Shown one piece after another: positions 1 to 7,540 of a stretch of 64,000 bases of DNA (position 1 is the first letter of the stretch; each line of letters opens with the position of its first letter). The stretch is from Candidatus Fermentithermobacillus carboniphilus (lineage in GTDB: Bacteria > Bacillota > Sulfobacillia > Fermentithermobacillales > Fermentithermobacillaceae), in NCBI GenBank assembly GCA_018208355.1, contig CP062796.1, positions 173,217 through 237,216 of the forward strand. The letters run 5' to 3'. Below the pieces are notes generated by a model. The model searched no databases and was not told where the DNA came from. It saw only the letters and a list, made by a program, of their open reading frames with translations. The translations under genes and the position numbers were made by a program.

Positions 1-54
1 GCCCAGCGTGCCCTGTATATCCTCTGGAAACATCTGAAAGAATGGGAAAAGTAG
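1..54 (+). CDS. CinA-like protein, C-terminal end (truncated by window start)
   Basis: Only the last 17 codons and a TAG stop are present (ending LKEWEK). The helical tail is compatible with the C-terminal domain of CinA (nicotinamide-nucleotide amidase / competence-damage protein), and cinA usually lies directly upstream of thpR and recA in Firmicutes. The identity rests mainly on this gene order; the residues alone are not diagnostic. Confidence 0.45.
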   Translation, partial: AQRALYILWKHLKEWEK

Positions 55-159
55 GGTTCGAGCGGTTCTGGGCGCTCAAACCTTAAGACTTCTCCTTCGG
101 AAACGGAGGTTACACCTCATCAGCCACCCGGCTCATTCTCGATAACGAGGTGATCCTTC

Positions 160-828
160 TTGGAAAAGGATAGGTTCCGCGGGTTCGTGGCAGTTGGGGT
201 TTCCGGGGAAGTCAGGGATTTACTCGGTTCGGTAGCATCGCGTCTTGCGCCCCGGTTCCCCCAGTACCGGTTCGTATCCTGCGAAAACCTTCACATCACA
301 TTACTGTTCTTGGGTGACGGCATCGAGCGGAACATGACTGAGGTCATCCTGTCGTCGCTGTATGATGCGGTACGCGGGGTCTCCGCTTTCGATCTGGGGT
401 TGGGTGCTCCCGGGTCGTTTCCGGAAACCGGCACGCCCAGGGTTCTCTACATAGGGATAGGCGCGGGGCGAGACCGACTGGAAGACTTGGCCCGGAAAGT
501 CCGACGGAGCCTTTCCGTTTTGGGTTTTCACGAGGACAAACCATTTCAGGCCCACATCACTCTCGCGAGGAGGAAAAGGGAAAACAGGTTTCGGAGACAC
601 ACAGGAAATCTCTCAGACGAATCTTCATTGTGGCGCGAGACTGCCGTCCGGGCGCTGGGGAAAGACGACCCCCCGTGCTGTCCGGCAACGAAGGCAATCT
701 GGCGAGTGGCGGAAATCCTTCTTATGGAAAGCATCCTGGCTCCCCAGGGGGCTTCCTACGAGGTGCTGGGCAGGATACCGCTGGGGGATGCAGGGGTTTG
801 GGAGACGTCCGGGCGAACAGATGTATAA
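160..828 (+). CDS. thpR: RNA 2',3'-cyclic phosphodiesterase (ThpR/LigT family)
   Basis: A 222-residue member of the 2H phosphoesterase superfamily, which opens 2',3'-cyclic phosphate ends of RNA. The two HxTx catalytic motifs are visible: HITLLFLG near residue 46 and HITLAR near residue 131. The length is a little above the usual 180-190 residues because of a longer C-terminus (from about residue 160). The start is TTG at 160, preceded by GAGGTGAT at 147-154. It sits between the cinA tail and recA, the usual Firmicute arrangement. Its stop overlaps the candidate SOS box and lies just before the recA promoter. Confidence 0.9.
   Translation: MEKDRFRGFVAVGVSGEVRDLLGSVASRLAPRFPQYRFVSCENLHITLLFLGDGIERNMTEVILSSLYDAVRGVSAFDLGLGAPGSFPETGTPRVLYIGIGAGRDRLEDLARKVRRSLSVLGFHEDKPFQAHITLARRKRENRFRRHTGNLSDESSLWRETAVRALGKDDPPCCPATKAIWRVAEILLMESILAPQGASYEVLGRIPLGDAGVWETSGRTDV
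814..827 (+). promoter_or_regulatory. candidate LexA (SOS) box upstream of recA
   Basis: CGAACAGATGTATA matches the Gram-positive SOS consensus CGAACRNRYGTTYG at 12 of 14 positions by hand comparison. It overlaps the last codons of thpR and ends 8 bases before the recA -35 hexamer. Both the lexA gene and a second box lie at 48.7-49.5 kb in this window. The 3' half-site is weak. Confidence 0.4.
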
Positions 829-835
829 TGTCTCG

Positions 836-864
836 TTGCCGACTATTACCTGAGATGCTATACT
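836..864 (+). promoter_or_regulatory. candidate sigma-A promoter of recA
   Basis: TTGCCG (836-841), a 17-base spacer and TATACT (859-864). Transcription would start near 871, about 45 bases before the recA ATG. The match is good at both hexamers. Confidence 0.55.
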
Positions 865-916
865 TGACGGGGAACGTACTGCCAGGGTTGCGTGGTGGCT
901 CTAAGGAGTGGAGAAA

Positions 917-1960
917 ATGTTAGAGAAAGAAAAAGCTCTGGAATTGGCGGTCGCTCAGATAGAGAAGCAATTTGGAAAAGGCTCCATCATGAGATGGGGA
1001 GAAGCTTCTCAGAAAATGGCGGTGGATGTCATACCCACGGGAGCCCTGGCACTGGATATCGCTTTGGGGATTGGAGGATTGCCCCGCGGGAGGATCGTTG
1101 AGATTTACGGTCCCGAAGGCTCGGGTAAGACCACGGTCGCGCTTCATATAATAGCCGAAGCCCAGAAATTGGGCGGGATCGCCGCGTTCATAGACGCCGA
1201 ACACGCGCTTGACCCGCTGTATGCCAAGAGGCTGGGAGTCGATGTGGATAACCTCCTGATATCTCAGCCTGACACGGGTGAACAAGCCCTCGAGATCGCG
1301 GAAGCCCTGGTGAGGAGCGGAGCGGTCGACTGCATCGTGGTTGATTCGGTCGCCGCCCTGGCCCCGAGGGCTGAGATCGAAGGCGAGATGGGTGACGCCC
1401 ATATGGGCCTACAGGCTCGCCTCATGTCTCAGGCCTTGAGAAAGCTGACGGCGGTGATATCCAAGTCGAAGTCAATAGCCGTTTTCATAAACCAGGTCCG
1501 GGAGAAAATCGGGGTAATGTTCGGCAACCCTGAGACTACCCCGGGAGGCAGGGCTCTCAAGTTCTACGCGTCTGTCCGGTTGGACGTCCGGAAAGTGGAA
1601 AATATCAAACAGGGTCAGGACACCATCGGAGCCCGGACAAGGGTGAGAGTGGTGAAGAACAAGCTCTCGCCGCCTTTCAAGGAAGCCGAGTTCGACATCA
1701 TTTACGGGGAAGGCATATCCCGTGAGGGTTCTCTCTTAGACGTGGGGGTAACCCAGAACGTCATAACCAGGACCGGCACCTGGTATTCTTACGGCGAGAT
1801 GCGCCTTGGACAAGGAAAGGAAGGAGCCCGGCAGTTCTTGAAGGAGCACCCGGAGGTCTGCCGCGAGATCGAAGATAAAATCAGAAACCTTCTGAAGATG
1901 GGTACTGTGAAACCCGCGGCTGCATCCGACGACCGGGCAGAAACGGACGCTGATGTGTAG
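917..1960 (+). CDS. recA: Recombinase RecA
   Basis: DNA-dependent ATPase that forms the strand-exchange filament and triggers LexA self-cleavage. With the ATG at 917 it has 347 residues, the normal length. Walker [10 protein letters not shown] is at residues 65-73, with the typical IVVDSVAAL Walker B strand and [14 protein letters not shown] segment following. A GTG three codons earlier (908) is in frame but sits on the ribosome site AAGGAG (903-907), so the ATG is preferred. recX follows directly after the stop codon, so the two are cotranscribed. A promoter and a candidate SOS box lie upstream. Confidence 0.98.
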   Translation: MLEKEKALELAVAQIEKQFGKGSIMRWGEASQKMAVDVIPTGALALDIALGIGGLPRGRIVEIYGPEGSGKTTVALHIIAEAQKLGGIAAFIDAEHALDPLYAKRLGVDVDNLLISQPDTGEQALEIAEALVRSGAVDCIVVDSVAALAPRAEIEGEMGDAHMGLQARLMSQALRKLTAVISKSKSIAVFINQVREKIGVMFGNPETTPGGRALKFYASVRLDVRKVENIKQGQDTIGARTRVRVVKNKLSPPFKEAEFDIIYGEGISREGSLLDVGVTQNVITRTGTWYSYGEMRLGQGKEGARQFLKEHPEVCREIEDKIRNLLKMGTVKPAAASDDRAETDADV

Positions 1961-2443
1961 GTGCGTGGACGAGAGAGAGAGGCACGGTCGGCGATGGATG
2001 TCGCCTTGAGAATTCTCTCAAGGCGCAGAGTGAGTTCCGGTGAGATGGAGGCTTTGCTGCTGCGGAAAGGATACACAGGCGATGAAGTGGGCAATTGCCT
2101 CGACAGGCTGAAAGACTGGGGTTACCTGGATGATAGGTCCCTTGCCAGAGACATAGTGTCTTCCATGGTCAAGGCCTGTCCTGTGGGTAAAGCGCGTGCG
2201 ATGTTCGAGCTCGAAAGACGACGTTTTCAGAAAGAACTTGCAAGAGAAGTAGTTGAAGAAGTCTATAACGGGTTGGTCGAAGAAGAGCTGGCAAAGGTCG
2301 CAGCCGAACGGTACTTCGGCGATAAGAAGGAAAGGTCATTGAAAGATTGTCATCGTCTGGCGAGGTGGCTCTTGAGAAGGGGTTTCGAGCCCGAAACGGT
2401 TCATTCTATTGTATCGAGCTTTGGCCAGATGTGTGACGAGTAA
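1961..2443 (+). CDS. recX: Regulatory protein RecX
   Basis: A 160-residue RecX-family protein, a set of three-helix repeats that binds RecA filaments and modulates them. The family pattern is visible in RRRVSSGEMEALLLRKGY and the following CLDRLKDWGYLDD, repeated more weakly to the C-terminus. The GTG start is the codon immediately after the recA stop, implying translational coupling. An alternative internal ATG (1994) would remove 11 residues from the poorly conserved N-terminus. Confidence 0.9.
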   Translation: MRGREREARSAMDVALRILSRRRVSSGEMEALLLRKGYTGDEVGNCLDRLKDWGYLDDRSLARDIVSSMVKACPVGKARAMFELERRRFQKELAREVVEEVYNGLVEEELAKVAAERYFGDKKERSLKDCHRLARWLLRRGFEPETVHSIVSSFGQMCDE

Positions 2444-2625
2444 GATCAACTAAACCGTCTCCGGCTAGAACGAGACTGGGACACCGGACTTTCGTCATAT
2501 ACCTGGGTTTTTGGGAGAGAAAACGAGTCACGTTACGTGGCTTAAAAGATAATTTTGTTCCGGAATCTTGGTGATACGTGTGGATTCATTTGTGCCGGGT
2601 GGCGAATCGGGTATGGATCTGTATC

Positions 2626-2653
2626 TTGGATAGACCGTAAGTCCAGGTATATT
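2626..2653 (+). promoter_or_regulatory. candidate promoter between recX and rny
   Basis: TTGGAT (2626-2631), a 16-base spacer and TATATT (2648-2653). Initiation near 2660 would place the terminator hairpin at 2677-2700 in the extreme 5' leader of rny. The rest of the 297-base recX-rny gap shows nothing I recognise. Confidence 0.3.
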
Positions 2654-2676
2654 TCCGATCATGTCTCAGCCAGTAC

Positions 2677-2700
2677 AGCCGGGCGTTGCTCGGCTTTTTG
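2677..2700 (+). terminator. Rho-independent terminator after recX
   Basis: An 8-bp stem AGCCGGGC / GCTCGGCT (one G-U pair) with a GTT loop, followed by TTTTTG. It ends the recA-recX transcript about 40 bases before rny. Confidence 0.7.
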
Positions 2701-2740
2701 CGTTGTGAGACATTGTGCGGTTTTAAGGAGGTGAGGGAGT

Positions 2741-4270
2741 ATGCAATATCTCTTGTACGCAATAATTCTCCTGGCAGGTATCACAGTAGGGTATTTTCTG
2801 CGGAGGGCCATCGGAGAATCTAAGATATCTTCTGCCGAGGCGGAAGCCAGGAGGATTCTGGACGAAGCTACAAAAGCCGCGGAAACCAAGCGCCGTGAGA
2901 TCCTGCTTGAAGCGAGAGACGACGCCCAGAGATTGAGAGACGAGGTAGAAAGGGAAGTCCGCGAGAGGCGTCAGGAGATCCAGAGGCTCGAACGCAGGCT
3001 TATGAACAAGGAGGAAGCCCTGGAGCGGCGCCAGGAGCTATTGACCCAGAAGGAAGAAAACCTATCGAGACAAGAAAAGGCGCTTGCGGAGAAAGAGCGC
3101 CTGCTAGAAAACCTCCACGAGGAGGCCATGAAGGAGCTGGAGCGGATATCGGGTCTTCCCCGGGATGAAGCTCGGGAAAGGATCCTTTCTGAGGTTCGCG
3201 AAGCAGTCAAAGAAGAAACCGCGAGAATCATAAGGGACGCCGAGGCTCAGGCCAAAGAAGAGGCGGAGGTCCGAGCGAAGAATATAATCAGTCTGGCGAT
3301 CCAGAGATGTGCTGCAGACCACGTGGCCGAGAATACGGTTTCGGTGGTGGAACTGCCCAGCGATGAGATGAAAGGAAGGATCATCGGTCGAGAGGGGAGG
3401 AACATAAGGACCCTCGAGACACTGACCGGAATAGAACTCATAATCGACGATACGCCCGAAGCGGTTATCCTCTCCGGTTTTGACCCGATAAGACGAGAAG
3501 TGGCTAGGCTCGCTCTTGAGCGTCTTGTCGCCGACGGGAGGATCCATCCGGCGCGTATAGAGGAAATGGTAGAGAAGGCCCAGAAGGACGTCGAAAACCT
3601 TATCAAACAAGAAGGTGAGCAAGCTGCTCTCAAACTCGGCGTCCATGGTCTCCATCCTGAACTCATAAAACTTTTGGGCAGGTTGCGATTCAGGACAAGT
3701 TACGGGCAGAACGTCCTCAAACATTCTATAGAGGTGGCTCAGCTTGCCGCCAACATGGCAGGCGAGATCGGGGCGGACGTGGTTGTCGCCAAGCGAGCTG
3801 GGCTCTTGCATGACATAGGAAAGGCGGTGGACCACGAGGTTGAGGGATCTCATGTGGCCATCGGCGTTAGTCTTTTGAGGCGTTACAGGGAATCACACGA
3901 GGTCATCCGGGCGATGGAAGCTCATCACGGTGACGTGGAACCCCAGTCTGTAGAGGCTTTCCTTGTCTCTGCGGCTGACGCCATTTCGGCTGCACGTCCC
4001 GGAGCCAGGCGCGAGACCCTCGAGATGTACTTGAAGCGTCTCGAAAAACTGGAAGATATCGCCAACTCATTTGATGGAGTCGAAAAGGCCTACGCCATCC
4101 AGGCGGGACGCGAGATCAGGATAATGGTAAAGCCAGAGAAAATAGATGATCTGGGAGCAGTGAATTTGGCCCGGGAGATAGTGAAGAAGATCGAGAAGGA
4201 ACTGGAGTATCCCGGGCAGATCAAGGTCACTGTGATAAGGGAAACGAGGGCAATCGGATATGCCAAGTAA
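2741..4270 (+). CDS. rny: Ribonuclease Y
   Basis: Membrane-anchored endoribonuclease that starts mRNA decay in Firmicutes. The 509 residues show the family layout: an N-terminal membrane helix (residues 2-20, [17 protein letters not shown]), a long charged coiled coil to about 190, a KH domain with [12 protein letters not shown] near 210, and an HD domain with the HDIGKAVD metal motif near 360. Start is ATG with AAGGAGGTG upstream. The ymdB-like gene follows closely, a pairing typical of the phylum. Confidence 0.98.
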   Translation: MQYLLYAIILLAGITVGYFLRRAIGESKISSAEAEARRILDEATKAAETKRREILLEARDDAQRLRDEVEREVRERRQEIQRLERRLMNKEEALERRQELLTQKEENLSRQEKALAEKERLLENLHEEAMKELERISGLPRDEARERILSEVREAVKEETARIIRDAEAQAKEEAEVRAKNIISLAIQRCAADHVAENTVSVVELPSDEMKGRIIGREGRNIRTLETLTGIELIIDDTPEAVILSGFDPIRREVARLALERLVADGRIHPARIEEMVEKAQKDVENLIKQEGEQAALKLGVHGLHPELIKLLGRLRFRTSYGQNVLKHSIEVAQLAANMAGEIGADVVVAKRAGLLHDIGKAVDHEVEGSHVAIGVSLLRRYRESHEVIRAMEAHHGDVEPQSVEAFLVSAADAISAARPGARRETLEMYLKRLEKLEDIANSFDGVEKAYAIQAGREIRIMVKPEKIDDLGAVNLAREIVKKIEKELEYPGQIKVTVIRETRAIGYAK

Positions 4271-4817
4271 ACGCGATAATAGGTCATCAGATGAAGTTAC
4301 TCAAAAACGGAGGCGTCGTCGGGCTTCCAAGAAGGATATTGAAGTCCTGGCGACCCTTCTTGTGGCATATCCGCAGGTTTCGCGCGCTACTTTCGATCCG
4401 GAGCGGAAGACTCTCGGCCTCGTTTTCCTGTGTCGCGGGCCCGTTGGCAAGAAGAGAAGGACCGATCTCGAGAGAATATATAAAGACTCCGTAGAAGTAT
4501 ACCTGTCCCTGATAGGAAGAAAGCCGGGATATCTCGCCTCGTCATGGGAACAGATGGACAGGTTCTGCTCTTTCCAGGTCGAAAGGGACGTGGCCACCCT
4601 TACTCCGGGAGAGCTGAACATGACCGTGGATCTCGTGTGCAGTCATGTTGACGTCGTATCGGCCATAGACGGCAGCACTTGCGTTGAAGATCCGGAATTC
4701 TCGTGGTCAGCCCGGGCTTTTCTCAAAGAGGTGCTCGACAAAGTACAAGACCTCGAGAGCCCGAGGAAGCTGGTGGCTCTCAGGGAAGGGGAAAAAGTTC
4801 TAGTATTCGACAAGTGA
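4260..4817 (+). CDS. Conserved protein of unknown function
   Basis: 185 residues that I do not recognise as a named family. The ATG overlaps the last codons of rny by 11 bases, so it is probably translationally coupled to rny. The N-terminus is very basic ([10 protein letters not shown] at about 16-25), suggesting contact with nucleic acid. The rest is predicted alpha/beta with a patch of cysteines (LCRG, FCSF, VCSH). There is no signal peptide or membrane segment. Its position between rny and ymdB suggests a role connected with RNA turnover, but this is context only. Confidence 0.72.
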   Translation: MPSKRDNRSSDEVTQKRRRRRASKKDIEVLATLLVAYPQVSRATFDPERKTLGLVFLCRGPVGKKRRTDLERIYKDSVEVYLSLIGRKPGYLASSWEQMDRFCSFQVERDVATLTPGELNMTVDLVCSHVDVVSAIDGSTCVEDPEFSWSARAFLKEVLDKVQDLESPRKLVALREGEKVLVFDK

Positions 4818-4860
4818 CCGTTTGGGATGAGTGGTCTTAAATGGGAAGGAAGGGTCAGCT

Positions 4861-5643
4861 GTGGTAAATCTTCTTTTCATAGGAGATGTATTCGGGTCAC
4901 CCGGGAGAGAGTTCTTAAAACTGCACCTTCCTTCCCTCATCTCCAGGTATGAGGCGAACTTCGTTGTGGTCAACGGAGAAAATGCTGCGGGAGGAAACGG
5001 TCTTACGCCTGAAGTGGCCCAGGAGCTATTCTCCTACGGAGTGGATGTCTTGACGTCTGGGAATCATATCTGGGATAAGAAGGAAATACTCCCCGTCATG
5101 GACACAGAACAGAGGATCCTGAGGCCCCTGAACTATCCTCCAGGTATCCCTGGACGGGGGTCGGGGGTCTTCCAAAGTCGAGATGGTGACCCTGTGGGGG
5201 TCATCAACGTCTGTGGGCGAGTGTTTTCCCCTCAAAACTTGGATTGCCCGTTTCGTGCCCTCGATGTGGAGATATCGAGGTTAAAGACAATCACCCCGGT
5301 AATCCTCGTAGACTTCCACGCAGAAGCCACTTCCGAAAAAGTGGCTGCCGGCTGGTACGTAGACGGTAGAGTGAGTGCTCTTCTAGGCACCCACACTCAT
5401 GTTCAGACGGCTGACGAGATTGTTCTCCCGAACGGAACCGGTTACATCACCGATGTCGGGATGACCGGCAGTTACGAAGGCGTCATAGGAGTCAAGAAGG
5501 ACATCATCCTAAAGCACTTTTTGACACAACTGCCCGTACGACACGAAGCGGCGAAAGGCAAAAGGCAGCTGTCGGGAGTCTTCTGTCGTATCGATTCCTC
5601 AGGCAAATGCGAGAAGATCGAAAGGATCCTCATCCGAGAGTGA
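4861..5643 (+). CDS. YmdB-like metallophosphoesterase (TIGR00282 family)
   Basis: A calcineurin-like phosphodiesterase; the Bacillus YmdB acts on cyclic nucleotides and affects biofilm and motility decisions. The metal motifs are clear: FIGDVFGSPGR at the N-terminus, NGENAAGG, TSGNHIWDKK, the DFHAEATSEK segment, and GTHTHVQTADE near residue 180. The GTG at 4861 gives 260 residues, the usual size, with GGAAGGAAGG upstream. A GTG ten codons earlier is also open but has no suitable ribosome site. Confidence 0.9.
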   Translation: MVNLLFIGDVFGSPGREFLKLHLPSLISRYEANFVVVNGENAAGGNGLTPEVAQELFSYGVDVLTSGNHIWDKKEILPVMDTEQRILRPLNYPPGIPGRGSGVFQSRDGDPVGVINVCGRVFSPQNLDCPFRALDVEISRLKTITPVILVDFHAEATSEKVAAGWYVDGRVSALLGTHTHVQTADEIVLPNGTGYITDVGMTGSYEGVIGVKKDIILKHFLTQLPVRHEAAKGKRQLSGVFCRIDSSGKCEKIERILIRE

Positions 5644-5682
5644 ACCCTGTAAAGTCCTCCTACCTGAAATCATAAAATAACC

Positions 5683-5711
5683 TTGTCAAATGAAATATCT
5701 TCCATTAGAAT
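5683..5711 (+). promoter_or_regulatory. candidate promoter of spoVS
   Basis: TTGTCA (5683-5688), a 17-base spacer and TAGAAT (5706-5711) in the A/T-rich gap before spoVS. In B. subtilis spoVS is under sigma-H; the GAAT here would fit a sigma-H -10, but no AGGAWWW -35 is at the right distance, so I call it as sigma-A type. Confidence 0.5.
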
Positions 5712-5789
5712 GGAAATGCACCAGGTTTCGGTAGGCTTAATCGTATAAAACTGATTTGATGCACAGTTCAGACAATCAATGGGGGGATA

Positions 5790-6095
5790 ATGGTGGGAGT
5801 AACCAACGCAGATCGCCGAGAGACAAGTTCGGTAGAAGTACTAAAGGTATCGTCGCGGTCAAACCCTAATGCAGTCGCCGGGGCACTTGCTGGAGTCATC
5901 AGGGAAAGAGGTTATGCGGAGATCCAGGGAATAGGGGCGGGAGCGATTAACCAGGCTATTAAAGCCGTGGCGATCGCCCGTGGGTTCGTCGCCCCCAGCG
6001 GTATCGACCTGGTATGCGTCCCAGCGTTTACAGACATCATAATTGACGGGCAGGAACGCACGGCCATAAAACTGATCGTCGGGCCCAGGAATTAG
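5790..6095 (+). CDS. spoVS: Stage V sporulation protein S
   Basis: A small, highly conserved Alba-like protein needed for normal spore assembly in Bacillus. The diagnostic core runs from about residue 18: EVLKVSSRSNPNAVAGALAG, then GIGAGAINQAIKAVAIARG and IKLIVG. The 101 residues include about 15 extra N-terminal residues compared with the 86-residue B. subtilis protein. The ATG follows GGGGGG. It marks the organism as a sporeformer. Confidence 0.97.
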   Translation: MVGVTNADRRETSSVEVLKVSSRSNPNAVAGALAGVIRERGYAEIQGIGAGAINQAIKAVAIARGFVAPSGIDLVCVPAFTDIIIDGQERTAIKLIVGPRN

Positions 6096-7085
6096 TTGAA
6101 GAAGCCTTCCGATAGAAAGAATCTGATAGACAGTCGAGACTCGATTCCGGATAGTCCTGGTGCGAGCCGGGACATTTTTATTTCCTCCTTTTGCGATCTG
6201 CACGTCCACACCTCTGCTTCCGACGGATCGCTGACGCCCATCGAGGTAGTCAATCTTGCTTCGCGAAAAGGACTCAAAGCTGTTGCCATCTGCGATCACG
6301 ATACCATGGCTGGTTTTGCGCAGATAGCGGGCCTCGATAGGTGTACGAATCTTTCGGCAGGCCCTGCGTCCCCTAAAGAAAAAGCCGGTTCTAACAGACC
6401 TCAATCCTTGCCTTTCCCGGGGATCGAGATCATACCGGGGATCGAGATCAACAGCGAGTGGAATGGCCATGAAGTTCATATCCTTGGGTACTACGTCCCC
6501 CTCGATGACGAAGAATTCGGGGAGCTTCTGGAAAAGCTCAGGCGGTCCCGGTATGAAAGGATACGGCTTATGGTAGAAAAACTTCAAAGCATCGGCATTA
6601 ACGTGGACTTGGACAGAGTTGAAGAAATCGCCCGAGGCGACTCGCTGGGAAGACCTCATGTAGGAGAGGCTATGGTCGAAAAAGGGTATGTCGCTTCGGT
6701 TAAAGAAGCGTTCGAGAAGTACCTCGGGATCGGAAAACCGGCATACGTCGAGAGATATCATCTGGACCCGGGAGAGTCGGTTGAAAGGATCCGAAAGGCG
6801 GGCGGGGTCGCCGTGTGGGCTCACCCGGGAACGGCGGGTGTTGACGAGCTCTTGCAGAGCCTCATCGAAAAAGGACTGCAAGGACTCGAAGTATATCATC
6901 CGGAGCACGATAGGCGCGCGCAGCAAAAGTACCTGGCATACGCGAAAAGGTTCGGTCTTGTTGTCACAGGGGGCTCAGATTTCCACGGACCTGGAGCGGG
7001 AGAAGGGGCAGACCTGGGAAGCTACGGGGTGCCCTATGAGGTCGTTTCTACCTTAAAGGAACTTGGAAATATACCCGCACTCTAG
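6096..7085 (+). CDS. PHP-domain metal-dependent phosphoesterase
   Basis: A 329-residue PHP protein of the group that includes 3',5'-nucleoside bisphosphate phosphatase / RNase AM. Metal ligands are visible in DLHVHTSASDGS (about residue 33), ICDHDTM (about 64), PGIEI (about 112), VWAHPG and SDFHG near the C-terminus. The conserved insertion starting near residue 75 is unusually proline- and serine-rich. TTG start directly follows the spoVS stop, so it is translated from the same message. The first 30 residues are probably not part of the fold. Confidence 0.9.
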   Translation: MKKPSDRKNLIDSRDSIPDSPGASRDIFISSFCDLHVHTSASDGSLTPIEVVNLASRKGLKAVAICDHDTMAGFAQIAGLDRCTNLSAGPASPKEKAGSNRPQSLPFPGIEIIPGIEINSEWNGHEVHILGYYVPLDDEEFGELLEKLRRSRYERIRLMVEKLQSIGINVDLDRVEEIARGDSLGRPHVGEAMVEKGYVASVKEAFEKYLGIGKPAYVERYHLDPGESVERIRKAGGVAVWAHPGTAGVDELLQSLIEKGLQGLEVYHPEHDRRAQQKYLAYAKRFGLVVTGGSDFHGPGAGEGADLGSYGVPYEVVSTLKELGNIPAL

Positions 7086-7540
7086 CAAAATAATTTCCGA
7101 CTCGCGTGGCTTCTAAAGCCTCTTAAAGCGTACAGCTATGTCGTGGATTGTTCGGCAATAGTCCAGGTGCGGGTCCCCTGGATCAAGCCTGTCCCTGCTT
7201 TGAAACCCACGCGGGTTTATTCTGGGATAACCATATCCGGGTCTGGGATCTCGTCGTTATACCGTTCCGGATCCAGCGTCAAACTTGGGCGGCGTGGTCG
7301 TTTTCCGGACCTGGGGTTCTGAGTTCGTCTATCGAGCCGCTTGCCTGCCTCCCTGACCGGTTTATGTCCTTCACCGGTGAGCTGTTCTGGAACGTTTCCT
7401 TTTGCCGGCACGCCGGAAGCCCCCCTCAGTGTGTGACTTGCGGGCGGCCCGGTTCCTCCGATAGCCCGGAGTTCTAGGCCGCCCGGTGATAACTTCAACG
7501 GCCAGTTACTGGCCCTTGGCAGTCATCTCCTTTTTCGGCC
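7086..7540. other. gene-poor convergent gap with one long hairpin
   Basis: No convincing gene lies between the convergent PHP and acyl-CoA synthetase genes. The clearest structure is the perfect 9-bp inverted repeat CGGGCGGCC (7441-7449) / GGCCGCCCG (7477-7485), with an inner CTCCG/CGGAG pair. It lacks a T-run on either strand. It may still limit read-through between the converging transcripts. The remainder is G/C-rich without obvious coding character. Confidence 0.5.

Noticed and set aside
3104..3853. A 249-codon minus-strand frame within rny
   Set aside because: Shadow of the RNase Y KH/HD coding sequence; no family features.
5859..6926. A 355-codon open frame on the minus strand opposite spoVS and the PHP gene
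   Set aside because: It is the antisense of two well-identified genes, has no recognisable protein sequence and no ribosome site.
7148..7498. Two overlapping frames (109 codons plus, 93 codons minus) in the convergent gap
   Set aside because: Neither has a ribosome site or a recognisable sequence; both cross the long hairpin at 7441-7485.
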